5,265 bases of DNA from NCBI GenBank assembly GCA_022361315.1, contig JAKSBB010001242.1, forward strand, positions 1 through 5,265, in the 5' to 3' direction. The stretch is from Desulfobacterales bacterium (GTDB taxonomy: Bacteria; Desulfobacterota; Desulfobacteria; Desulfobacterales; Desulfobacteraceae). Both the position numbers and the translations under genes were made by a program. This document shows, piece after piece, positions 1-5,265 of this stretch (positions are counted from its first letter, which is position 1; every line of letters begins with the position of its first letter). The notes under the pieces are model-generated. The model did not search any database. It saw only the letters and a list, made by a program, of their open reading frames with translations, and was not told where the DNA came from.

Positions 1-42
1 AAGGTTTCATATACATTTAGTCCATTGCACTGGATCGAATAA
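1..42 (+). CDS. possible 3' end of an upstream gene (partial)
   Basis: The frame beginning at base 1 is open for 13 codons (reading KVSYTFSPLHWIE) and ends in TAA at 40-42, 17 bp before the ATG of the next gene. A stop this close to a downstream start is what an operon neighbour would look like. However, 13 codons are too few to recognise a family or to exclude chance; a second frame also stays open through this stretch. No function is proposed. Confidence 0.3.
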   Translation, partial: KVSYTFSPLHWIE

Positions 43-59
43 CAGACGGATTGGGGTGG

Positions 60-1586
60 ATGAACACTGAGACTATCAAGATTCTGGTTGTTGACGATGA
101 GGAAGGTATTCTGGACGTAACCGAAGGATACTTTCAGCGAAAAGGTTATGAGGTCTATACTGCAGGCAATGGGGCCGAAGCCCTTGAGATCATAGAAAGA
201 GAAAAAATCGGCTGTATTTTTACCGATATCAATATGCCGATAATGGACGGACTTGAGCTGGCTGAGAAAGTCCGGCAGATCGAAAGCACCCTGCCGGTTG
301 TGGTGATGACAGGGTATCCTTCCCTTGAAAATTCAATCCAAACCCTAAAAAACGGGGTTGTGGATTATCTGATCAAACCTGTCAACCTGGAACAGATGGA
401 ACTGACCCTGAAACGGATCTTGAGGGAACGGGAGCTTTTTGTTGAGAACCTGATCCTCAAAGAGGAAGTAGAACGGCAGGAACGGTTGCGCCAGTTGAAT
501 AACGAATTGTTGCGGCGGGTGGAAGAGGTCAATACGCTGAACCGGGTCATGGAGGACTTCGCCGCCACAGATTCCAGCTATGATATTTTCAGTAAAGTCG
601 TGGATCTGGGGGTGGAAGTCCTGAAGGCTGACAAGGTCTTTTTCCATATCTATGCAGAACAGGATGCCTCACTGGTGCTTGTGGCCAAGTCCAGTTCCCA
701 GTTTCATACCGAGGAGGTTCTTCAGACCTTTGGGCGGGATGTTACAGCATCGGTGAAAGCATATATCGTTGATTGCCTTGAGACGGATAAGAACCCCTGT
801 CTCATGAAAGATGCCCGAAAGTCCCTGAAAGACCCTGTGCGGTCGTTTATGGTCGTACCCCTGAAAATCCGGGATAAGATTTTTGGCGTAGCCTCTGCAT
901 TTATCTTTGATGAGGATCGGAAGTTCAATGAAAAAGATATTTATTACATGAACTTCATCACCCAGAAGGCCGCGTCAGCCATTGAAAACATTGCCCTGTA
1001 TGAAAATATTTATGAGAATCTTTTCTCAACCCTTTATGCCTTTGTTACTGCCCTTGAGGTAAGGGATTTGTATACCCGCAGACATTCCACCCGGGTGGCT
1101 AAATATGCCCATATGATTGCCCAGGAAATGGGGTGCTCCGATGAAGAGCTTGATGTCATCAATTTTGCCGGCAGTCTTCATGATATCGGTAAAATAGGCA
1201 TCCGGGATGATATTCTGCTGAAACCCGGGCGTCTCACCGATGAGGAGTACGAAAAAATCAAGGAACATCCGGTGATCGGTGCGGACATTATAAGTAAACT
1301 GGGACTGTGGGACAGGGAAATGGAAATCATCCGACACCACCATGAACGCTATGACGGTCAAGGATATCCGGATGGTCTCAAGGGAGAAAATATTCCTAAA
1401 CTGGCCCGTATTATGGCAGTGGCGGATTGTTACGATGCCATGGCATCGGACAGGGCCTACCGGAAAAAAATGGCCAAAAAAGATGTGGTTGCCACGATTC
1501 AAAAAAACTCCGGAACCCAGTTTGATCCCAAGGCGGTTGAGGCCTTTCTGAGGATTGCTGATCAAGAGCTGCCGGATGATTTTTAA
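60..1586 (+). CDS. response regulator with REC, GAF and HD-GYP domains (c-di-GMP phosphodiesterase)
   Basis: A 508-residue cytoplasmic protein predicted to hydrolyse cyclic-di-GMP under phosphorelay control. Residues 5-122 form a receiver domain with the acidic pair D12/D13, phospho-acceptor D56 (TDINMP), T84 and K106 (IKP), so it should be phosphorylatable. A charged, probably coiled-coil linker follows (about 120-165), then a GAF-like sensor domain (about 165-315) of unknown ligand. The HD-GYP domain (about 328-500) keeps H342, the HD pair H374/D375 in SLHDIGKIGI, and HHHERYDGQGYP at 426-437, which is the catalytic signature, so the enzyme looks active. ATG at 60 is preferred. An in-frame TTG at 51 would add three residues, but GACGGA at 45-50 sits 9 nt before the ATG and directly against the TTG. 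A PilZ-domain c-di-GMP receptor gene follows after 83 bp, which fits a local c-di-GMP circuit. The cognate kinase is not in the window. Confidence 0.93.
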   Translation: MNTETIKILVVDDEEGILDVTEGYFQRKGYEVYTAGNGAEALEIIEREKIGCIFTDINMPIMDGLELAEKVRQIESTLPVVVMTGYPSLENSIQTLKNGVVDYLIKPVNLEQMELTLKRILRERELFVENLILKEEVERQERLRQLNNELLRRVEEVNTLNRVMEDFAATDSSYDIFSKVVDLGVEVLKADKVFFHIYAEQDASLVLVAKSSSQFHTEEVLQTFGRDVTASVKAYIVDCLETDKNPCLMKDARKSLKDPVRSFMVVPLKIRDKIFGVASAFIFDEDRKFNEKDIYYMNFITQKAASAIENIALYENIYENLFSTLYAFVTALEVRDLYTRRHSTRVAKYAHMIAQEMGCSDEELDVINFAGSLHDIGKIGIRDDILLKPGRLTDEEYEKIKEHPVIGADIISKLGLWDREMEIIRHHHERYDGQGYPDGLKGENIPKLARIMAVADCYDAMASDRAYRKKMAKKDVVATIQKNSGTQFDPKAVEAFLRIADQELPDDF

Positions 1587-1617
1587 TGGGTTGAGACTAA
1601 AATTAAAATATGCTAAC

Positions 1618-1646
1618 TTGATTTCGAGCATGACTGCTCTGACGAT
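1618..1646 (+). promoter_or_regulatory. weak candidate sigma-70-type promoter in the gap before the PilZ gene
   Basis: The 83-bp gap after the HD-GYP gene contains TTGATT (1618-1623) and, after 17 bp, GACGAT (1641-1646), a poor -10 match. AT-rich alternatives (GATATA, TATATT) lie close by at worse spacing. A small inverted repeat GAGCA-TGAC-TGCTC (1626-1639) lies in the spacer. There is no T-run after it, so it is not a terminator. The PilZ gene may have its own start of transcription here or may simply be read through from upstream. Confidence 0.2.
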
Positions 1647-1669
1647 ATATTGAATGGAGTAAATCTTCC

Positions 1670-2020
1670 ATGGATAATCCAAGTAAGGACGACAGGCGGA
1701 AACAACCCCGGGTGGGATTTACTACCAGGATTGAAATTATACTCACGGCCGACGGAAAAGAAGTAATCCTGGATGCCAGTTCAAAGGATTTGAGTATAAA
1801 CGGGGTGTTTGCCCAGACAAAGCAGACCTTTCCTCTGGATACCCGTTGTGTGGCAAATATTTATCTCAGCGGCGGGGTCGAGGATCTCAGGCTTGAGATT
1901 CAGGGCTGCATCGTCAGGCAGACAGATACGGGGGTGGGAATTCGCTTTGAGTCCATGGATGTGGATACCTTTGGACATTTGCGGAATATTGTGCGGTATA
2001 ACAGCGATGACGAATCCTGA
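1670..2020 (+). CDS. single-domain PilZ protein, predicted c-di-GMP receptor
   Basis: A 116-residue soluble protein made of one PilZ domain. Both parts of the known c-di-GMP binding signature are present: R10-KQP-R14 (RxxxR) near the N-terminus and D40-L-S42-I-N-G45 (DxSxxG) after the first strands. Ligand binding is therefore expected, not just the fold. Strand-rich sequence fills the rest (IEIILTADG, LRLEIQGCIV, GVGIRFESM). The ATG has GGAG (1656-1659) 10 nt upstream. It lies between a c-di-GMP phosphodiesterase gene and chemotaxis genes, and the next gene starts 20 bp after its stop. A role in tuning the flagellar motor or chemotaxis in response to c-di-GMP, as YcgR-type or single PilZ proteins do, is inferred from this context. 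It lacks the N-terminal YcgR domain, so its target must be recognised by the PilZ fold or the short tails. Confidence 0.92.
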   Translation: MDNPSKDDRRKQPRVGFTTRIEIILTADGKEVILDASSKDLSINGVFAQTKQTFPLDTRCVANIYLSGGVEDLRLEIQGCIVRQTDTGVGIRFESMDVDTFGHLRNIVRYNSDDES

Positions 2021-2024
2021 TCTT

Positions 2025-2032
2025 TAAGGAGG
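2025..2032 (+). promoter_or_regulatory. ribosome binding site that fixes the TTG start of cheX
   Basis: TAAGGAGG is a full anti-Shine-Dalgarno match and lies 8 nt before the TTG at 2041. The next in-frame ATG (2098) would cut off the conserved first helix and has no comparable site. This decides for the rare TTG start. Confidence 0.85.
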
Positions 2033-2040
2033 CGGTAGGT

Positions 2041-2502
2041 TTGGACGTAAAGCTGGTAAACCCGTTTATCAACGCAACCATAAACGTATTGGAGACCATG
2101 GCATTTGTGACGGTGACGGCAGGCAAACCATATCTAAAAAAAGATAATGTTGCGGTGGGAGATGTCACCGGCGTACTGGGGCTGACCGGTGTGGCCCACG
2201 GTACGATTGCCGTTACTTTTGAAGAAAAATGTATTCTAACGGTTGTATCTAATATGTTCGGGGAAACGATGGATTCCCTGAACGAGGACATTGCAGATGC
2301 CGTGGGTGAGCTGACCAATATGATCTCCGGCCAGGCAAGGCGGGAACTTGACGAGGTCGGAAAGGTGTTTAAAGCGGCCATACCGTCGGTGATCACCGGG
2401 AAAAATCATACCATCCGCCATTATTCGGACGGACCGAAAATTGCCATTCCGTTTGAGACCGATGGCGGAAAATTTACAATTGAGGTATGTTTTGACAGAT
2501 AG
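2041..2502 (+). CDS. cheX: CheX-family CheY-P phosphatase
   Basis: A 153-residue cytoplasmic protein of the CheC/CheX/FliY phosphatase family, which removes phosphate from CheY-P and so resets the chemotaxis signal. The single active-site helix carries E90-L-T-N93 in the stretch AVGELTNMISGQA, the ExxN pair known from Thermotoga CheX to position water for attack on the CheY aspartyl-phosphate. Only one such motif is present, which fits CheX rather than the two-motif CheC. The N-terminus (NPFINATINVLETMAF) and the GDVTGVLGLTGVAHGTIAVTF strand region are typical of the family, and the length is normal. Translation starts at TTG, supported by a perfect ribosome binding site. It lies 20 bp after the PilZ gene and 38 bp before cheY, its expected substrate, which strongly supports the assignment. 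No kinase or receptor gene is nearby, so the main che operon is probably elsewhere. Confidence 0.92.
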   Translation: MDVKLVNPFINATINVLETMAFVTVTAGKPYLKKDNVAVGDVTGVLGLTGVAHGTIAVTFEEKCILTVVSNMFGETMDSLNEDIADAVGELTNMISGQARRELDEVGKVFKAAIPSVITGKNHTIRHYSDGPKIAIPFETDGGKFTIEVCFDR

Positions 2503-2522
2503 AGAAGGGTTACAATCCAATT

Positions 2523-2530
2523 AAGGAGGA
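2523..2530 (+). promoter_or_regulatory. ribosome binding site of cheY
   Basis: AAGGAGGA lies 10 nt before the ATG at 2541. The match is near-perfect but the spacing is slightly long. No alternative start codon falls at shorter spacing. The site suggests high expression of CheY, as expected for a diffusible motor signal. Confidence 0.7.
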
Positions 2531-2540
2531 ATTACTGGCA

Positions 2541-2915
2541 ATGGACACATCCATCAAGGTTCTGATCGTTGACGATTTTGCTACCATGCGCCGCATTTTG
2601 AAGAACATTCTGAAGCAGCTTGGTTTTAAAAATCTTGTGGAAGCTGATGATGGGACAACCGCCTGGGAGGTCCTTGAAAGCCAGGAGATTGATTTGATCA
2701 TCTCTGACTGGAATATGCCCAAAATGACGGGGCTGGAGCTCCTTAAGAAGGTCCGTGCCAGTTCTCAGTACAAAACAGCACCCTTTCTTATGGTCACCGC
2801 AGAAGCCCAGAAACAGAACGTTATTGAGGCGGTTCAGGCCGGGGTTTCCAACTATGTGGTGAAACCGTTTACGGCGGAAGCCATTTCCGACAAACTTAAA
2901 AAGATTCTGAAATGA
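2541..2915 (+). CDS. cheY: chemotaxis response regulator CheY
   Basis: A 124-residue stand-alone receiver domain. Every functional residue of E. coli CheY has a counterpart shifted by one: D11/D12 for Mg2+, D56 as phospho-acceptor in SDWNMPKMTGLELL, T86 in MVTAEA, Y105 as switch tyrosine and K108 in VVKPF. The EAQKQNVIEAVQAGVSNYVVKPF stretch is close to what I recall of enteric CheY, so this is a motor-binding CheY rather than a generic receiver. Phosphorylated CheY would bind FliM at the flagellar switch; CheX, encoded just upstream, would dephosphorylate it. Its stop codon overlaps the start of the sigma-54 activator gene (ATGA, 2912-2915), giving likely translational coupling. Since that activator has no receiver of its own, a second role of this CheY as its partner is possible but not shown by the sequence. 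Confidence 0.93.
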   Translation: MDTSIKVLIVDDFATMRRILKNILKQLGFKNLVEADDGTTAWEVLESQEIDLIISDWNMPKMTGLELLKKVRASSQYKTAPFLMVTAEAQKQNVIEAVQAGVSNYVVKPFTAEAISDKLKKILK

Positions 2916-3970
2916 GCACTGCCCCTATGGTTGAAGCCTTAAGTGGCGGATCCGGCACAGCTTCCGTCACAGAAAATTCATTTGATCGGAGTGGTATCGC
3001 AGGCGTCAGCAAAGGGTTGCTGAAGGTTCTGGATACTGCCCGAAAAGTTTCCAAATCCGATTCCTCGGTACTGATTACAGGAGAAAGCGGTACCGGCAAA
3101 GAACTCATCGCAAGGGCCATTCACAAAAATTCCGTCCGTAGAAACGGTCCCATGGTCATCATTAACTGCGGGGCCATTCCCAGTGAGTTGCTGGAAAGCG
3201 AATTGTTCGGCCATGAAAAAGGCGCGTTTACAGGTGCGCATCGGCAGAGAACCGGACGGTTTGAAATTGCGGATCAGGGTACCATTTTTTTGGACGAGAT
3301 CGGAGATATGAGCGCGGATCTCCAGGTAAAGCTATTGCGCGCCCTTCAGGAAAGACGGTTTGAGCGGGTGGGGGGATCACAGACCATTGAGGTGGATATC
3401 CGGGTCATTTCCGCCACCAATAAAGATCTGCCTGCTGCCATTGAAAAAGGAAAATTCAGAGAAGATCTGTACTATCGGCTCAATGTTATCCCCATCCATA
3501 TTCTACCCCTGCGGGAACGAACCGAGGATATCCTGCCGCTGATTACCCACTTTCAGGCAAACCTGGCGGAGCGGATGGCCGGGTTTGACCACAAAATTTT
3601 TTCCGATGATGCCCTGCAGTCCCTGCTGGGATACGAATGGCCGGGAAACATACGGGAATTGGAAAATCTGGTGGAACGAATTTCCGTTCTGGTGGAAGAA
3701 AACACGGTTGAGGTTCACGATCTGCCCCAGTGTATGACCGGTGCCGCAGAGAATCAGGATGCTGCTTCCGTGGCAGCTGTTTTCAGAAACGAGATTGGTT
3801 TTTCCGATGCTGTGGAGGCCTATCAGAAAGCCCTGATATCCCATGCCATGAACCAAGCCGGCGGTGTCAAAGCAAGGGCGGCGGAAATACTGAAAATGAA
3901 TCGGACCACCCTGGTGGAAAAGATAAAGAAGATGGATATTAAATCTGAACCTGATATGCCAATTTTTTGA
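2912..3970 (+). CDS. sigma-54-dependent activator (FleQ-like AAA+ enhancer-binding protein without a receiver domain)
   Basis: A 352-residue cytoplasmic transcription activator that would remodel sigma-54 RNA polymerase by ATP hydrolysis. After a Gly/Ser-rich tail (1-23) come the AAA+ domain (about 28-265) and a Fis-type DNA-binding helix-turn-helix (about 303-341). Visible motifs are Walker A GESGTGKE (57-64), the sigma-54-contacting GAFTGA loop (104-109), Walker [10 protein letters not shown] (124-132), RRFERVGG (148-155), [10 protein letters not shown] (182-191) and [14 protein letters not shown] (243-256). All are intact, so it should be a competent activator. The helix-turn-helix [21 protein letters not shown] closely resembles that of the flagellar master regulator FleQ as I recall it. 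FDRS at 24-27 sits near where FleQ has its LFRS c-di-GMP motif. Unlike FleQ, FlrC or NtrC (about 450-500 residues), no N-terminal regulatory domain exists. The ATG overlaps the cheY stop. A good sigma-54 promoter lies 112 bp past its stop. A PspF-like or FlgR-like role is the main alternative. Confidence 0.9.
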   Translation: MSTAPMVEALSGGSGTASVTENSFDRSGIAGVSKGLLKVLDTARKVSKSDSSVLITGESGTGKELIARAIHKNSVRRNGPMVIINCGAIPSELLESELFGHEKGAFTGAHRQRTGRFEIADQGTIFLDEIGDMSADLQVKLLRALQERRFERVGGSQTIEVDIRVISATNKDLPAAIEKGKFREDLYYRLNVIPIHILPLRERTEDILPLITHFQANLAERMAGFDHKIFSDDALQSLLGYEWPGNIRELENLVERISVLVEENTVEVHDLPQCMTGAAENQDAASVAAVFRNEIGFSDAVEAYQKALISHAMNQAGGVKARAAEILKMNRTTLVEKIKKMDIKSEPDMPIF

Positions 3971-4142
3971 CGTCCCCGACATCCTTCCTACACCTGTACC
4001 TTACTAAATACGAACTTAATTCCCCTTTTTTACAGGCTTTTAATTGCTGTCATGATCTGATATGATACCTCTTAAAGGAAATGGCATATTATTTGCTTTA
4101 TTAGTTTGCCAACTATTAACCCATAGGGCAAAGAATTAGGTT
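3971..4142 (+). other. intergenic region between the activator and the exported protein gene
   Basis: A 172-bp AT-rich stretch with no coding frame I can support. It contains the sigma-54 promoter, a TGAT triplet repeat upstream of it (4053-4067: TGATC TGATA TGATA), and a TTTGCC/GGCAAA inverted repeat (4105-4110 and 4127-4132) around the expected transcription start. I find no GC-rich stem followed by a T-run, so termination of the upstream operon is not evident. Confidence 0.7.
4082..4097 (+). promoter_or_regulatory. sigma-54 (-24/-12) promoter
   Basis: TGGCATATTATTTGCT matches the sigma-54 consensus TGGCAC-N5-TTGCW at all but one position. It has the essential GG (4083-4084) and GC (4095-4096) separated by exactly 10 bp. 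Transcription would start about 12 nt after the GC, near 4108, leaving a leader of about 35 nt before the ATG at 4143. It is the only gene-adjacent GG-N10-GC element of this quality I noticed, and it lies directly downstream of a sigma-54 activator gene, which makes that protein the natural candidate regulator. Confidence 0.8.
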
Positions 4143-5265
4143 ATGAATACACAAGCAACTGCCATCCCACCATTATATCGGGTACTATTCCTGATAATTG
4201 TCGCCCAGCTCATTCTTGCCGGTAATGCCATGGCCAGGCTCAACGAGATTAAAAGTATCCGGATAACGGACGCGCCATTGTCTGTGTCCTTTGATGTGAC
4301 GGGAAAATCACCCATAAAGGTGATCCGGATCAGTGATCGTGAGGTGTTGGTGGCCATAAAAAATGTCCGGCTGGCAAAGGGATATAAGGTTATCGGTGCA
4401 AAGCATCCGGCCATTGATTCCGTAAGTGTGGAATCCCTGGACGGTGATGTGGTTGCTGTGGTGGTTGCAGGTAAAAGGTCTTATGGGAAACTGACCTCCG
4501 GTTTTAACAAGTCAAATACCCGTCTGACGGTTGGGCTGGACAATAATCGTAAAGCCATGACCGCACCTGTCCGGCCGCCTGTGGTGAACCGTGCCGCCCC
4601 TCCTGTACCTGAGGTGAAGCAGCCCCCGGTGGTTGCGGCTGTACCAGCCCGCCCGGCGCCTGAGATGGCGCCGGAACCGAAAATGAAACCCCGGATACCT
4701 GAACCGGCGGCTGTCCAGAGTCCTGCAGCCAAGGTGAAGGCGCCCGTGGCTGAACCACCGGCTTCAGCCGATCCTTATGTCGCTTCCCTGCCGCAAAAGC
4801 GCAAGAAGCCCCGGCCCGACCCGGTACCGTCCCAGGCAGATTCGCCAAAGGCACCGCCCGTATATGTGGCTCCCAAGCGGATGAAAAGTGAATTCCGCGG
4901 TGACATCAGTGATATTCACAGGGGGGAGGACCCCCTGATGGGATGCGAGGCAAAACCGGTGGAAAATGCACTCCTGCTTATTCGAAAGGAATTATATACC
5001 GAGGCCTATAACCTTCTTGAGCAATACATGTTTCAGGAGAATTTTTCCTGCCTGGAACAGGTCTACTATCTCAAGGCGTATGTCTACTACATGAGTGTGG
5101 GTGAGGATGATTTCGCAAGCCTCCTGAAGGCGGAGCAGATGTTTCAGGATGCGTTGGTGTCATATCCTCAGTCCAGATTTGTTCCCTTTGCCTATTCCGG
5201 TGTGGGGATGATTCAGGCCAAATTGAAAAACATCAGTGCTGCCGAAGGGTATTTCAACATTGTCA
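4143..5265 (+). CDS. exported protein with AMIN-like domain, proline-rich linker and TPR-like region (partial, runs off the window)
   Basis: An open frame of 374 codons with no stop before the window end. Residues 1-31 are a signal peptide: R13, hydrophobic core 14-26, AMA cleavage site after residue 31. Residues 33-135 are strand-rich (IKSIRITDAPLSVSFDVTG, VIRISDREVLVAIKN, NTRLTVGLDNN) and resemble the AMIN domain, a periplasmic targeting module of cell-wall and secretin-associated proteins. Residues 140-245 are dense in Pro, Ala, Val and Lys and probably span the periplasm or the peptidoglycan. From about 266 the sequence is helical with TPR-like pairs (NALLLIRKELYTEAYNLLEQYM, KAEQMFQDALVSYPQSRFVPFAYSGVG). 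Cysteines C268 and C303 could form a disulfide. ATG 4143 is chosen because it gives the complete signal peptide; its ribosome binding site is weak (TTAGG ends 2 nt before). The sigma-54 promoter implies co-regulation with flagellar or surface structures. The exact function is unknown; a scaffold for an envelope machine is the best guess. Confidence 0.85.
   Translation, partial: MNTQATAIPPLYRVLFLIIVAQLILAGNAMARLNEIKSIRITDAPLSVSFDVTGKSPIKVIRISDREVLVAIKNVRLAKGYKVIGAKHPAIDSVSVESLDGDVVAVVVAGKRSYGKLTSGFNKSNTRLTVGLDNNRKAMTAPVRPPVVNRAAPPVPEVKQPPVVAAVPARPAPEMAPEPKMKPRIPEPAAVQSPAAKVKAPVAEPPASADPYVASLPQKRKKPRPDPVPSQADSPKAPPVYVAPKRMKSEFRGDISDIHRGEDPLMGCEAKPVENALLLIRKELYTEAYNLLEQYMFQENFSCLEQVYYLKAYVYYMSVGEDDFASLLKAEQMFQDALVSYPQSRFVPFAYSGVGMIQAKLKNISAAEGYFNIV
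4919..4937 (+). repeat. strong GC hairpin inside the exported protein gene
   Basis: CAGGGGG (4919-4925) and CCCCCTG (4931-4937) are perfect 7-bp arms around a 5-nt loop, GAGGA. The hairpin lies at the junction between the proline-rich linker and the TPR-like part. No T-run follows, so it is not an intrinsic terminator. Its loop and 5' arm contain a Shine-Dalgarno-like GGAGGA, 7 nt before an in-frame ATG at 4938. Confidence 0.5.

Noticed and set aside
51..59. TTG at 51 as the start of the HD-GYP response regulator
   Set aside because: It would have a GACGGA ribosome site directly against it with no spacing, while the ATG at 60 has it at 9 nt. The receiver domain starts normally from the ATG. 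The difference is only three residues.
1626..1639. GAGCA-TGAC-TGCTC inverted repeat as a terminator between the HD-GYP and PilZ genes
   Set aside because: Five-bp stem of mixed composition and no following T-run. At most it is a small operator-like repeat.
1026..1682. Long open frame on the minus strand (218 codons) opposite the HD-GYP domain
   Set aside because: It lies antisense to a strongly recognised domain with all catalytic motifs. Its own translation shows no recognisable family and it has no good ribosome site. It is a shadow of the real gene.
1914..2396. Minus-strand open frame of 160 codons across the PilZ-cheX junction
   Set aside because: Ser/Thr/Pro-rich translation without family features, opposite two well-supported genes. 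It is explained by their codon composition.
4021..4050. CCCCTTTTTT run with ACAG/CTGT arms as an intrinsic terminator for the upstream operon
   Set aside because: The stem is only 4 bp and the T-run lies before it, not after. It does not fit a + strand terminator.
4504..4854. Minus-strand Gly/Ala- and Pro-rich frames opposite the proline-rich linker
   Set aside because: Low-complexity GC-rich codons on the + strand (CCG, GCC, CCT) produce open, repetitive antisense frames. The + strand frame has a signal peptide and continues into TPR-like sequence.

Overview
The window looks like part of a motility and cyclic-di-GMP signalling cluster from a Gram-negative, flagellated bacterium. The gene mix is a REC-GAF-HD-GYP protein, a PilZ protein, the CheX phosphatase with CheY, and a FleQ-like sigma-54 activator. 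Together with moderate GC and strong AAGGAGG ribosome binding sites, it suggests a member of the Desulfobacterota (old Deltaproteobacteria, perhaps Desulfobacterales). That placement is an inference from family knowledge and was not tested by a search.

Layout, all on the + strand. Bases 1-42 may hold the last codons of an upstream gene. At 60-1586 is a response regulator with GAF and HD-GYP domains, predicted to degrade c-di-GMP. After an 83-bp gap come four tightly packed genes: a single-domain PilZ protein (1670-2020), CheX (2041-2502, TTG start behind a perfect Shine-Dalgarno), CheY (2541-2915) and a sigma-54 enhancer-binding protein (2912-3970) that overlaps cheY by ATGA. A 172-bp intergenic region follows, with an excellent -24/-12 sigma-54 promoter (TGGCAT-N5-TTGCT, GG-N10-GC) at 4082-4097. 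It lies 45 bp upstream of a gene (4143 to beyond the window end) for an exported protein with a signal peptide, an AMIN-like domain, a long proline-rich linker and a TPR-like region.

Working model (inference): the HD-GYP protein lowers c-di-GMP and the PilZ protein senses it. CheX/CheY set the flagellar switch signal. The activator, whose helix-turn-helix resembles that of FleQ but which has no receiver domain, drives sigma-54 transcription of the neighbouring envelope protein and probably of flagellar genes outside the window. I see no RNA genes, insertion sequences, CRISPR arrays or convincing intrinsic terminators. The most interesting points are the activator/promoter pairing, the receiver-less FleQ-like protein coupled to a stand-alone CheY, and the AMIN-proline-TPR protein with a possible internal translation start.
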